From the NCBI GenBank assembly GCA_001899635.1, contig MKVQ01000006.1, positions 91,809 to 155,808 of the forward strand: a stretch of DNA of 64,000 bases. The letters run 5' to 3'. How positions within the stretch are numbered: the stretch's first letter is position 1; every line of letters begins with the position of its first letter. Position numbers and translations under genes: made by a program. The notes under the pieces were generated by a model. The model did not search any database and was not told where the DNA came from. It saw only the letters and a program-made list of their open reading frames with translations. The stretch comes from Myxococcales bacterium 68-20 (lineage in GTDB: Bacteria; Myxococcota_A; Polyangia; Polyangiales; Polyangiaceae). Shown one piece after another: positions 26,820 through 35,541 of this stretch.

Positions 26820-28733
26820 GTGATCTTCGACTCTCCCCTCCGTCTTCTCCACCGAGCACTCTTCCGCCTCGCGACAGCGATGCTGGTGGGGATGGTGTTC
26901 GCGCTCGTCTCGCTCTGCCACGCGTCGAGCGCCGATGCTGCGCCGCTGAGGGTGCGGGTGCGCGGAACGGCGAAGCTCACCGCACGGGCGTCCCGCGATC
27001 AACCCACCCCGGGGGTGAACGAGCTGCTCCTCAACGGCGCGCTCACCGACGATGCCGGACAGCCACTCGCCCTCCAGCCCGTCATCATTCGGATCGCGAA
27101 GGAGATCGACCCGCACGACGCCCGCACCGCATCCGGCGTGGCCGGCGCGCGGGGGTGCGAGAGAGGAGCGGATCCCGGTCCAGGCGCCGCACCCGCCCCG
27201 CGACGAGGCCCCATGGCCTGGGGGATCACCGTCTCCGGCGGAGGGGACGCCCCCGAGGTCACCGCGATCACCGACGAGGACGGCCGCTTCTGTCTTCGAG
27301 CGCGCCTCGATCCCGATCGGTACAAGGCGACGCTGGTCTACACCCCGCCCGCGGCGAACGTGCTCGTCGACGGCGTCGAGCGCGAGGTCTCCTTCGACCT
27401 GTCGCGGCGCGGGCTCGCCCTTCGCTTCGACCCGACGCCGCGGGTCGTCCAGCTCGACACGCCGAACACCACCGTCGATGCCGTCGCCATCCTCGACGAC
27501 GACGAGACACCGCGCGTCGCGCCGATGCTCGGCCTCGTGCTCTCCAACGAGAAAGAGGAGCTCGCCCGCGGGGCGACGGACGCCACCGGGCGGGCGCGCT
27601 TCGTCGTTCCTGGCGCGAAGCTCGGCGCGCCGGGGCCTGGTGAGCTACGGGTCTCGTTCGCCGGTGACTCCGAGACCGCAGGCGCCACGCACACCGAAGA
27701 GATCGAGCGTCACGTGAAGGTGGCGGTGAAGGTCCCGGCCGCCGATCGCGGCGAGCTCACCGCGGGCATTCCGGAGGACGGCATCGCGCTCCTCGCGGAG
27801 GTCGGCACGAGCATCGGCGCGCCGCTCTCCGAAGGAGCGATCGAGGCACGCATCGGCGACGTGGTCGTGGGCGCGGCTCCAGTCGAGCGCGGGATCGCGC
27901 GACTGATGCTGACGTTCACCGGTCAGGGCAGCGAGGCGCTCGTACGCCTCCGGTACGTGGCCGTCTCGCCGTGGTACGAGCCGCTCGGTGAGCCGACGGT
28001 GCGCGTCCCCATCCGCGGCCCGAGCCTCTGGTCGAAGGCACCGATCCTCCTCGCGGGTCTCGCCGTTCTCGCCTTCTTCCTCGTCGGACGCGTCTCGGGG
28101 CAGAAGCAGAAGCCCGAGCCGGCGCCCGCGAAGGCAGACGGCGAAACACGCGAGGCCAAGCCGCGCGTCGACGTCGTCCGTCCGGCGGAGCGAGGTCAGG
28201 AGGGCTGGACCGGGTGTGTGGTCGACGCCCATGAAGGTACGCCGGTCCAGGGCGCGCGGGTGTGGGTCGAGCGCGGCACGTTCGACGGGCGCTCGGTGCT
28301 CGCGAGCGTCGAGACCGACGCCCACGGGCGCTTCACCCTCCCCGGCATCGGGGGGATCGCGGGCGACGAGACCATCGCCGCCGAGGCGCGCCTCCATGCC
28401 CGCCTCACCCAGGACCTCCCCGCGCCCGGCGAAATCGCGATCGCGATTGCCCAGCGCCGCCGCGCCTTGCTCGCCCGGCTCGTGAAATGGGCCCGCCGGC
28501 GCGGTCCTCCGTTCGATGCGCGCCCCGAGCCGACCCCCGGCCACGTACGCCGGGCGGCGGGTGAAGAGCTGGGAACGGCGCGGTGGGCGGACGCGGTCGA
28601 GCGCGCCGTCTTCGGCCCAGGTGACGTCGACGCCCACGCCGAACAAGATGTCGAGCGCCTCGTCCCCGACGACGACAAGAAGGCCCCAGAGGCGGCGCCG
28701 AGGGACATCGGGCGCGAGCGCGACGGCCGGTGA
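26820..28733 (+). CDS. Membrane-anchored Cna-B/carboxypeptidase-regulatory-like protein
   Basis: A 637-aa protein from a GTG at 26820; ATG 26881 is another candidate. A hydrophobic signal (LATAMLVGMVFALVSLCHASS, cut near ADA) is followed by an extracytoplasmic region with beta-sandwich units such as AITDEDGRFCLRARLDPDRY and ATDATGRARFVVPGAKL. A membrane span lies at about 400-418 (APILLAGLAVLAFFLVGRV). A second regulatory-like unit follows (GCVVDAHEGTPVQGARVWVE, ETDAHGRFTLPGI). The last 130 residues are Arg/Pro/Asp-rich and low complexity. There is no catalytic motif. It is divergent from the HEAT-repeat gene across a 200-bp region and lies 156 bp before ftsY. Confidence 0.75.
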   Translation: MIFDSPLRLLHRALFRLATAMLVGMVFALVSLCHASSADAAPLRVRVRGTAKLTARASRDQPTPGVNELLLNGALTDDAGQPLALQPVIIRIAKEIDPHDARTASGVAGARGCERGADPGPGAAPAPRRGPMAWGITVSGGGDAPEVTAITDEDGRFCLRARLDPDRYKATLVYTPPAANVLVDGVEREVSFDLSRRGLALRFDPTPRVVQLDTPNTTVDAVAILDDDETPRVAPMLGLVLSNEKEELARGATDATGRARFVVPGAKLGAPGPGELRVSFAGDSETAGATHTEEIERHVKVAVKVPAADRGELTAGIPEDGIALLAEVGTSIGAPLSEGAIEARIGDVVVGAAPVERGIARLMLTFTGQGSEALVRLRYVAVSPWYEPLGEPTVRVPIRGPSLWSKAPILLAGLAVLAFFLVGRVSGQKQKPEPAPAKADGETREAKPRVDVVRPAERGQEGWTGCVVDAHEGTPVQGARVWVERGTFDGRSVLASVETDAHGRFTLPGIGGIAGDETIAAEARLHARLTQDLPAPGEIAIAIAQRRRALLARLVKWARRRGPPFDARPEPTPGHVRRAAGEELGTARWADAVERAVFGPGDVDAHAEQDVERLVPDDDKKAPEAAPRDIGRERDGR

Positions 28734-28889
28734 GCGCCGCCCGAGCGAGCGGTCACCAAGGACGAGCTGACCGTCGGAGCCGAGCCCGACGAGACCGACA
28801 CGACTCGCGGCGTCGTGCTACGTCGGACGTCGGCTCGTCCGGCGGCGTTGACGTCGCATGCTCCGGCTCCTTATAAGGAGCGACCCCCG

Positions 28890-30143
28890 ATGGACAACTT
28901 GCCTATCCTCATTGGCGTCGTCGTCGTCGTGGTGGCGGTGATCGCCTATTTCCTGTTTTTCAGGAAAAAGGAGCTTCCCCCCGCTCCCGCCGCAAAGGAG
29001 CCGGTAGCGGCCCCGACGCCGGCACCTCCGCCGAAGGCCAAGGCCCCGCCGAAAGAAGAGCTCCCCGCCCGCGCCCCCGAGGCTGCGGTCGCGGCACCGC
29101 CGGCAGAGGCGAAGGCCGCCGTCGAGGTCGCTCCGGCCGAAGCCGAAGAGCTGGCTCCCCCGATAGTCGCCCCCTCGGCCGAGCCGCCTCCGGTCGTTTC
29201 GAAGAAGGACGTCGCAGGGCTCCGCAAGGGCCTCGCGGCGACCCGCGGCGGCTTCATGGCGCGTCTCAAAGCCCTCATCACGGGCAAGAAAGAGATCGAT
29301 CCGGCCATCCTCGAGCAACTGGAGGAGGTCATGCTCACGAGCGACGTCGGCGTGAAGACCACGCAGGCGATCCTCGAGCGCCTGCGCGAGAAGATGAACC
29401 GGAGCGAGCTCGCCGACACGGATGCCGTCTGGGCCGCGCTCCGCGCCGAGGCCACGCGCATCCTCTCGCTTCCCGCGCCGACCCTCGGCGGAAAGGGGTC
29501 CCCCAAGCCGCTCGTCGTCCTCATGGTCGGCGTGAACGGCGTGGGCAAGACGACGACCATCGGCAAGCTCGCCACCAAGTGGAACGCCGAGGGCAAGAAG
29601 GTCATGCTCGGCGCCGGCGACACGTTCCGTGCAGCCGCGGTCCAGCAGCTCGAGGTCTGGGGCAAGCGCGTAGGCGCCGACGTCGTGAAGGGCAAGGAGG
29701 GCGCGGATCCGGGCGCCGTTGCCTTCGAGGCGACGAAGGCCTCCGTTGACGGCCAGGCCGACATCCTGCTCGTCGACACCGCAGGACGCCTTCACACGAA
29801 GGTGAACCTGATGGACGAAATCAAGAAGGTGAAGCGCACCATCGGCAAGGCGCTCGACGGCGCGCCGCACGAGACGCTTCTCGTGCTCGATGCCACCACC
29901 GGCCAGAACGCGCTCACGCAGGCGGCCCTCTTCAAAGAGGCCCTCGAGCTGACCGGGTTGATCTTGACGAAGCTGGACGGGACCGCCAAGGGCGGCGTAG
30001 TCCTCGGTGTTTGCGACGAGCTGAAGGTGCCCGTCCGCTACATCGGCCTCGGGGAGCGCGCGGAGGACCTCCGCGAGTTCGTCGCCGCCGACTTCGTGGA
30101 AGCACTGTTTGGCAAAGATGATGACGAGGCCGCAGCGGCCTGA
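28890..30143 (+). CDS. ftsY: Signal recognition particle receptor FtsY
   Basis: A 417-aa protein. ATG 28890 is preceded by AAGGAG with a 9-base gap and starts a membrane anchor ([21 protein letters not shown]). An Ala/Pro/Glu-rich acidic linker of about 80 residues is followed by the SRP-type NG domain: the helical N domain ([20 protein letters not shown]), G1 [15 protein letters not shown]2-like [12 protein letters not shown]3 DTAGRLHTK and G4 [10 protein letters not shown], ending [12 protein letters not shown]. It is the GTPase receptor that docks ribosome-SRP complexes at the Sec translocon. The N-terminal transmembrane anchor replaces the purely peripheral A domain of the E. coli protein. 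Confidence 0.97.
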   Translation: MDNLPILIGVVVVVVAVIAYFLFFRKKELPPAPAAKEPVAAPTPAPPPKAKAPPKEELPARAPEAAVAAPPAEAKAAVEVAPAEAEELAPPIVAPSAEPPPVVSKKDVAGLRKGLAATRGGFMARLKALITGKKEIDPAILEQLEEVMLTSDVGVKTTQAILERLREKMNRSELADTDAVWAALRAEATRILSLPAPTLGGKGSPKPLVVLMVGVNGVGKTTTIGKLATKWNAEGKKVMLGAGDTFRAAAVQQLEVWGKRVGADVVKGKEGADPGAVAFEATKASVDGQADILLVDTAGRLHTKVNLMDEIKKVKRTIGKALDGAPHETLLVLDATTGQNALTQAALFKEALELTGLILTKLDGTAKGGVVLGVCDELKVPVRYIGLGERAEDLREFVAADFVEALFGKDDDEAAAA

Positions 30144-30434
30144 TCGCGGAACGTGCAGAATGCACAACGTCGCCGCGAAGCTGACACCTCGCGTTCTTAT
30201 TTGACTTCCCTACGAAACCGCCGTCTGAGTGGTGTCGACCGACAATCGGCATCCGATGGCGGCCACCTGAACTCGATCAGGGTTGTTGTTGGGGTCCCCC
30301 CCAATTTGGATTGCTCGGCTAAAAAGATCCGTGTTATCGTGCCGCGCAACTCTGCAGTACCCCTGATTCCCCAATTTTTCTCACGTGTTGCAGGCCCGAA
30401 TGTCCAAGCGGCCAGGATGTGGAAGGGGTTCTTG
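30144..30434. other. Intergenic region upstream of the outer-membrane barrel pair
   Basis: 291 bp without a gene. It holds TTGACT at 30201-30206 but no matching -10 at 17 bp. There is also a degenerate relative of the 21-bp dispersed repeat, with TTGGGG and CCCCAATTTGG inverted around 30290-30306, and an AT-rich stretch (30315-30385) that probably contains the promoter of the barrel genes. Confidence 0.45.
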
Positions 30435-31403
30435 ATGAAGCACGCTCGACGCTGGCTCCTCCTGGTGGCAGCCCTGTGGCTGCTGCCACAGGCTGCCTTG
30501 GCGCAGCCGAAGAAGCCCGCTGGAGGCAACAAACCTCCTCCCACTGCTCCCGCAGCTGGCGGCGATATCGAGATCGACGATCCGAACGCGCCCGCGCACG
30601 AGGAGCAGCCGGCGGAGCCTGCGCCAACTCCCACCGAGGAGACTGGCGCGGGCGGTGGTGGCATCTGCGAAATCGATCCGTCTGCCTGCCCCAAGCAGGG
30701 TGACATCAAGAAGCTGGCGGATCGCCAAGTCGCGGCGGACGTCTACGCGGTGCAGCAGATCTACGCTCTGCGCCGTGGTCGCTTCGAGATCAACCCGTAC
30801 TGGAGCCAGAGCCTCAACGATCAGTTCGTTGGTCACCCGGGCCCGGGCCTCGCGGTCAACTACTACCTGACGAACGTCCTCGCGGTCGGCGTGAACGGCA
30901 CCTACTACCAGCCGTTCAACTCTGACGCAGACTTCAACTTCGAGAACCGTCGCGCGACGCGCCTCGCGGTGCCGCTCAACGAGTACCTCGGCGGCTACGC
31001 GGTGAACTTCACGTACGTCCCGATGTACGGCAAGTTCTCCGGCTTCGGCAACTTCATCTTCCACTACGACGGGTACCTCGTCGGCGGCGTCGGTGGTCTC
31101 TTTACCCGCCCGATTGCGGTCATCGATCCCGACAACCGCAAGTTCGACTTCGAGCACCGAATCGCCTTCAACGTCGGCTTCGGTCTCCGCATCTTCCTGA
31201 ACCGCTGGTTCTCGGTCATCGGCGAGATCCGCGACTACATCTACATCGAGCAGCTCGAGAACACGCAGGTGGCTGCTACGCAGGCCGGGCAGCAGGACCG
31301 CAACACGTGGTTTGGCGAGAAGCCCCTCACCAACAACGTCCAGGCCCAGATCGGCATCAGCATGTTCTTGCCGTTCAGCTGGGAATACAGGTTGCCCAAG
31401 TGA
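30435..31403 (+). CDS. Outer-membrane beta-barrel protein, GltA/GltB type (first of pair)
   Basis: A 322-aa exported protein. ATG 30435 has GGAAGGGG 6 bases upstream and starts the signal peptide MKHARRWLLLVAALWLLPQ, cut at ALA-Q. A Pro/Ala/Glu linker follows, then a two-cysteine segment (CEIDPSACPK), then a barrel built of alternating strands with many aromatic residues (GRFEINPYWSQSLNDQF, GLAVNYYLTNVLAVGVNG, WFSVIGEIRDYIYIEQL), ending FSWEYRLPK. It matches the myxobacterial outer-membrane barrel family to which GltA and GltB of the gliding machine belong. A second member follows 29 bp downstream. Which of the two is GltA or GltB cannot be decided from sequence alone. Confidence 0.8.
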   Translation: MKHARRWLLLVAALWLLPQAALAQPKKPAGGNKPPPTAPAAGGDIEIDDPNAPAHEEQPAEPAPTPTEETGAGGGGICEIDPSACPKQGDIKKLADRQVAADVYAVQQIYALRRGRFEINPYWSQSLNDQFVGHPGPGLAVNYYLTNVLAVGVNGTYYQPFNSDADFNFENRRATRLAVPLNEYLGGYAVNFTYVPMYGKFSGFGNFIFHYDGYLVGGVGGLFTRPIAVIDPDNRKFDFEHRIAFNVGFGLRIFLNRWFSVIGEIRDYIYIEQLENTQVAATQAGQQDRNTWFGEKPLTNNVQAQIGISMFLPFSWEYRLPK

Positions 31404-31432
31404 TCTCCTCGAACCGGCACCAAGGACGAACC

Positions 31433-32284
31433 ATGAAGCAAGGCTTCAAGCTCGCTCTGGCGGCAGCTGCACTCGCGACCGGCGTCGTCGCCGCTCCGCA
31501 GACTGCGAACGCGCAGGAGATCCAGATCACGGGCCCGCTCGCCGGCGCACCGGCGGTGCGCAAGCTCCGTCTCTACCGCGAAGGTCGCGCCGAGCTTGCC
31601 GTTGGTGGTGGCTTCACGCTCCTCGACGAGTACCAGCGCACGCCCTTCATTTCCGGCCGCCTCCAGTACAACATCTTCGACTGGCTCGGCGTTGGCGTGT
31701 TCGGTGGATTCTCTCCGGCAAGCCTCCCCACCGACCTCACGGAGAAGATTGATTCGACCGCGCCGCGTAACAGCCGCACGGCCGTCAACCTCCCCGGCAC
31801 GGGCGGGCCGAAGTTCGAGGAGCAGACCGGAAAGATGGGATGGATGGCGACCCCGCAGGTCACGTTCAGCCCCTTCCGCGGCAAGCTCGCTCTCTTCCAG
31901 AAGCTCTTCGTCGACACCGACCTCTACGTTCACGGCGGCGTTGCCTTCGTGGGCGTCAAGGAGCGCGGTGATTGCGGCGGGGCCGGGGGTCAGCCGGCGT
32001 GCAACACGGCGGCGGGCTTCAAGACCGCCGATCGCGTCGCGGTTGCTCCGTCGTTCGGCCTCGGGCTCACGCTCTACCCGTCGAACTTCGTGAGCATCAA
32101 CTTCGAGTACCGCGCGTTCCCGTTCTCGTACAACCGCGGTGGCTTCGACTCGCGAGGCAGCGGTCCCGACGCGTCGTTCCCGGACAACAAGATCGACTCC
32201 GAGGACCGGACCTTCAAGTTCAACCAGATGATGTTCGTGGGAGTCGGCTTCCATCTGCCGACATCGCCGAAGATCAGCGAGTAG
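31433..32284 (+). CDS. Outer-membrane beta-barrel protein, GltA/GltB type (second of pair)
   Basis: A 283-aa exported protein. ATG 31433 follows CAAGGACGAACC and starts MKQGFKLALAAAALATGVVA, with cleavage ANA-Q. The mature part is a barrel with paired strands (AELAVGGGFTLLDEYQRTPF, GRLQYNIFDWLGVGVFGGF, NFVSINFEYRAFPFSYNRGG) and a long loop that contains a cysteine pair (GDCGGAGGQPACNTA). It ends MMFVGVGFHLPTSPKISE. Like its neighbour it belongs to the myxobacterial barrel family of GltA/GltB. The pair probably forms the outer-membrane end of the gliding or Nfs-like complex whose other genes are at 12.2-22.1 kb. Confidence 0.8.
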   Translation: MKQGFKLALAAAALATGVVAAPQTANAQEIQITGPLAGAPAVRKLRLYREGRAELAVGGGFTLLDEYQRTPFISGRLQYNIFDWLGVGVFGGFSPASLPTDLTEKIDSTAPRNSRTAVNLPGTGGPKFEEQTGKMGWMATPQVTFSPFRGKLALFQKLFVDTDLYVHGGVAFVGVKERGDCGGAGGQPACNTAAGFKTADRVAVAPSFGLGLTLYPSNFVSINFEYRAFPFSYNRGGFDSRGSGPDASFPDNKIDSEDRTFKFNQMMFVGVGFHLPTSPKISE

Positions 32285-32394
32285 AACCAGCGCGTTGTAA
32301 GGCGCGCGCCTCCACGGACATTGGGCTGTTGAGGCACCGGTCGTGTGCCTCTAACGTGTAGGGCGTCGCGAGCTTGCTCGCGGCGCCTTCGTCT

Positions 32395-33858
32395 ATGTCC
32401 CAGACGCTCTCGCAGACCCGGCGCGAAGACCTCTCCTCCAAGGAAGAGGCGACGCTCGTTCAGCCGGCAGTCTACGTGGTGCTCGAAGGCGAGCGCGCGC
32501 TGTCCGGTGGACTGCGTGCGCCGCTCGATGGCATCGACGAGGTGCGGATCGGCCGCGGCTCCACGCGATCGTTCCGCATCGAGGGCGGCGGCAAGGCGAC
32601 GCTCGAGATCCCCGACCCTCGCATGTCGAGCAAGCACGCTCGACTCGTGCGCGAGGGCTCGGCGACGGACGACGGCGGCCGCGGATGGATCCTCGAGGAC
32701 CTCGGCTCGACAAACGGCTCTTTCGCGTTCGGGAAGCGCACCACGCAGGCGCTCCTCGACATGCCCACCGTCATCACGCTGGGCGCGACATGCCTCCTGT
32801 TCGATCCCGAGGAGGCGGTGCCTGGAGGGGTCAAGGCGGACGTCGTCGATGCGACGTCCCTGAAGGCACGCCCGCGCGGCACGGCTACGCTCGTCCCTAC
32901 CGTCGAGCACGCGATGCCGCGACTGGTTCGCGTCGCGATGTCGAAGCTGTCGGTGCTGCTGCTCGGCGAGAGCGGCGCCGGCAAGGAGGTGCTCGCGCGG
33001 ACGGTTCACCAGCTCTCCGGACGCCAGGGGCCATTCGTCGCGATCAACTGCGGTGCGCTCGCGCCGACGCTGGTCGAGAGCCAGCTCTTCGGCCACCTGA
33101 AGGGCGCCTTCTCGGGAGCGACGCGTGACGAGCCCGGCCTCATCCGGACTGCTTCGGGTGGGACGCTGTTCCTCGACGAGATCGGCGAGCTACCTCCGAA
33201 CGCGCAAGCGACGCTCCTCCGAGTCCTCCAGGAGAAAGAGGTCCTGCCGGTCGGCGGCACGAGGCCCATCCCGGTCGACCTCCGCGTCGTCGCGGCGACG
33301 CTCAAGCCGATCGACGAGACCCCGACCTTCCGCGCCGACCTCTACGCGCGTATCTCGGCGTTCGTGCATCGGCTCACGCCGCTCCGCGAGCGACGGGGCG
33401 ACATCGGCCTGATGGTCGCCGACCTTCTCCCGCGCGTATCCGCCGAGCGCGCGCAGAACGTCCGCTTCGCGCCGGACCTCGCGACCGCCCTCGTCTCGCA
33501 CACGTTCCCGCTCAACGTTCGCGAGCTCGAGCACATCCTCTCCGTCGCGCTCGTGACGTCGACCGAAGATCTGCTCCGCCTCGAGAGCGTCGGCGATGCG
33601 CTCCGCCGCGAGCGCACGTCGAACGCGCCCGAGCAACGCGACTCACGCCGCGAGCCGCTCCCCGCGAGCACCCCTGCCCGTTCGGCGCAGCGACCGCTGA
33701 CAGATGACGAGCTGAAGCTGAAAGAGGAGCTGACCGAGGCCCTCACACGCACGCGCGGCAACGTGAGCGAGATCGCGCGCACGATGGGCAAGACGCGGAT
33801 GCAAATCCACCGCTGGATGAAGCGGTTCGGGCTCGATCCCGAGACGTTCCGCGGCTGA
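32395..33858 (+). CDS. FHA-domain sigma-54-dependent activator downstream of the barrel pair
   Basis: A 487-aa protein. The FHA domain spans about residues 35-135 (VRIGRGSTRSFRI, SSKHARLV, GSTNGSFAFG), then a sigma-54 AAA+ domain (Walker A GESGAGKEVL, Walker B GTLFLDEIGEL, arginine finger region LRERRGDIGL) and a C-terminal Fis-type helix-turn-helix (RGNVSEIARTMGKTRMQIHR). The sigma-54 contact loop reads GAFSGA, not the consensus GAFTGA; serine keeps the hydroxyl but is uncommon. ATG 32395 was chosen; it lacks a Shine-Dalgarno sequence and lies just behind a strong hairpin (about 32360-32386). An in-frame TTG at 32374 is possible. It starts 110 bp after the barrel gene, so it may be part of that transcript. 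Confidence 0.9.
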   Translation: MSQTLSQTRREDLSSKEEATLVQPAVYVVLEGERALSGGLRAPLDGIDEVRIGRGSTRSFRIEGGGKATLEIPDPRMSSKHARLVREGSATDDGGRGWILEDLGSTNGSFAFGKRTTQALLDMPTVITLGATCLLFDPEEAVPGGVKADVVDATSLKARPRGTATLVPTVEHAMPRLVRVAMSKLSVLLLGESGAGKEVLARTVHQLSGRQGPFVAINCGALAPTLVESQLFGHLKGAFSGATRDEPGLIRTASGGTLFLDEIGELPPNAQATLLRVLQEKEVLPVGGTRPIPVDLRVVAATLKPIDETPTFRADLYARISAFVHRLTPLRERRGDIGLMVADLLPRVSAERAQNVRFAPDLATALVSHTFPLNVRELEHILSVALVTSTEDLLRLESVGDALRRERTSNAPEQRDSRREPLPASTPARSAQRPLTDDELKLKEELTEALTRTRGNVSEIARTMGKTRMQIHRWMKRFGLDPETFRG

Positions 33859-33875
33859 TCGCTTGCTCGCCGCCC

Positions 33876-34535
33876 TCAGTTGGAGGAGCAGACGACCTGC
33901 ACCGGGTAGCTCTCGAGGACGGAACACGAGCGTCCGGCCGCACACTGGAGCGCGCTGCAGGGATCTCCCGAGATGCAGACCGGCTCGATGCGCTCGCCGA
34001 TGTTGACCGCGATCGAGCCGCACGTCGATCCGTCGGGGCAGGAAGCCCCTTCCGCGCCGCATGGAGCGCCGAGGCGCGACCGGTCGAGCGTGTTGCAGGT
34101 TCCGTCCTCCACCGAGCAGGGCTTCGGAAGGCAGCTCCGGCGCCACTCGCACGGCCCACGATCGATCGACTCACACGATCCCTGCTTGCCGACGAAGCCA
34201 TGGACGCATTGGTCCGGATCCCACGTCGGCTCCGCTCCGCACGCGCCCTCCGCGCATTGAGAGACGCCTCGAAGATCCGGCGGCGCATTCGGATCGGGAG
34301 GCACGCAGTCGACCTGCCAGCGGCAGGCCCCGCTCTCGCGTGGATTGCAGCGCAGCGAGGGCACGCCCCCCACGCACTCGTGAGACGGCCGTGCCTGCTC
34401 CGCACACGCGGAAGCAGGGCAGAGCTCGGTGAGGGCTCCCCCGCCCTCACCGTCGCGCTCGGCGGGACCGCTCGTGCACGCGACGACGAGCGCCGGAACG
34501 GCGAGCAGGACGGCGGCGAACCTCGATCGAAGCAT
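33876..34535 (-). CDS. Cysteine-rich lipoprotein
   Basis: A 219-aa protein, not recognised. ATG 34535 starts a lipoprotein signal (MLRSRFAAVLLAVPALVVAC, lipobox VVAC). The mature part has about 24 cysteines in spaced motifs (ECVGGVPSLRCNPRESGACR, CSVEDGTCNTLDRSRLGAPC, CISGDPCSALQCAAGRSCS), which implies many disulfides outside the cytoplasm. Longer in-frame starts up to 34628 would place an Arg-rich stretch before the signal and are less likely. It is convergent with the FHA activator, 17 bp away. Confidence 0.8.
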   Translation of the reverse strand: MLRSRFAAVLLAVPALVVACTSGPAERDGEGGGALTELCPASACAEQARPSHECVGGVPSLRCNPRESGACRWQVDCVPPDPNAPPDLRGVSQCAEGACGAEPTWDPDQCVHGFVGKQGSCESIDRGPCEWRRSCLPKPCSVEDGTCNTLDRSRLGAPCGAEGASCPDGSTCGSIAVNIGERIEPVCISGDPCSALQCAAGRSCSVLESYPVQVVCSSN

Positions 34536-34678
34536 CCAAGATGGATGAGCACGCCCGGTGGTGCTGCGCAAGCTCCAGCGGATCCTTCGTCGCAAGGCAC
34601 GGCTCGACGCGACGCTACTGTCCGGCACCGACGCGGCACCGGTGGGCGCCCCGCGGACGGATCTCGCGGGGCCGTGCG

Positions 34679-35428
34679 TCAGCGCTTCGTGACGTGACCG
34701 GAGCCGTCGACGCCGAACTGCGGCGGCAGCACCTTGCGCACGGCATCGCGCTGGTCCTCGGGGACCGCCCAGCTCAGCGCGGCGAGGCCATCGGCGACCT
34801 TCGCGCGGACACGGACGCTCTCCTCGTCGAGGATGAGCGTGATGAGCGGGTCGATCGACTCGGGATCCTTCTGCGCGAGCGTCGCGATCACCGCGTTGAA
34901 GCGCGCCGGCTCGTTCACGTCCTCGAGGAACGGCTCGACCGCCTCACGGATCTTCGGGTTCACGTGGTCGCCGAGCTCCTCCAGGATCTGAAGCTTCGGA
35001 TCGGTGAACTTCGCGTACTCGGTATCCCAGCGCGAGAGCCAGATGATGAGCTCATCCACGAGCTCCTCCTCGTCGAGGACCTCCTTGAGGATGCGCATCG
35101 GCCATCGGAGGCTCTCGGCTTTGGCGGCGAAGGCCCGCACGGGCTCGATCGCGTCCTTGCCGGCCTTGAGGATGCCCTCGAACGCGAGCTCCTTCTCTTC
35201 CTGATCCGTGATCGACGGCTCGGCCGCGAAGGTGAAACGCTTCAGGAGGGCCTCGGCCGCGTCAGCGGTCCCGAGCTTCGACAGCTGGTGAATGCCGTCC
35301 TGGCGGTCGTAGGCCTGAGCGCGCTTGCTCCCGACCACTTCCGCCCATCTCCCTGCAGCGCCCGACTTCTTCTTGCCCTCGTCGCCGCTGCTCTTGCCGT
35401 TGCTCTTGAAGAAGTCGAATAGGCCCAT
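34679..35428 (-). CDS. HEAT-repeat domain protein (cytoplasmic)
   Basis: A 249-aa protein starting MGLFDFFKSNGKSS. It has no signal peptide. Helical repeat pairs run through the protein (RQDGIHQLSKLGTADAAEAL, KIREAVEPFLEDVNEPARFN, DEESVRVRAKVADGLAAL), typical of HEAT/PBS-lyase-like scaffolds. It is acidic and probably an adaptor. No catalytic motif is seen. It lies downstream of the cache/HAMP gene on the same strand, separated by 113 bp that hold copies of the 21-bp dispersed repeat. Confidence 0.85.
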   Translation of the reverse strand: MGLFDFFKSNGKSSGDEGKKKSGAAGRWAEVVGSKRAQAYDRQDGIHQLSKLGTADAAEALLKRFTFAAEPSITDQEEKELAFEGILKAGKDAIEPVRAFAAKAESLRWPMRILKEVLDEEELVDELIIWLSRWDTEYAKFTDPKLQILEELGDHVNPKIREAVEPFLEDVNEPARFNAVIATLAQKDPESIDPLITLILDEESVRVRAKVADGLAALSWAVPEDQRDAVRKVLPPQFGVDGSGHVTKR

Positions 35429-35494
35429 CGTGAGGAATCTAACCTAAGGCTAATGCTGCGTGTTTCAACCAACCGAAACGAACTTTAGGGCTGC

Positions 35495-35539
35495 GCCCCA
35501 ACGACCCGCAGTGGTGCCCCCACCACCACTCGCAGAGGT
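35495..35539 (-). repeat. Second locus of the dispersed 21-bp repeat
   Basis: On the minus strand a 21-bp unit (35495-35515) matches the 22671-22712 units at 19-20 of 21 positions. An imperfect 24-bp copy (35516-35539) precedes it. It lies between the stop of the cache/HAMP gene (35542) and the next minus-strand gene (start 35428). Confidence 0.6.
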
Positions 35540-35541
35540 GC

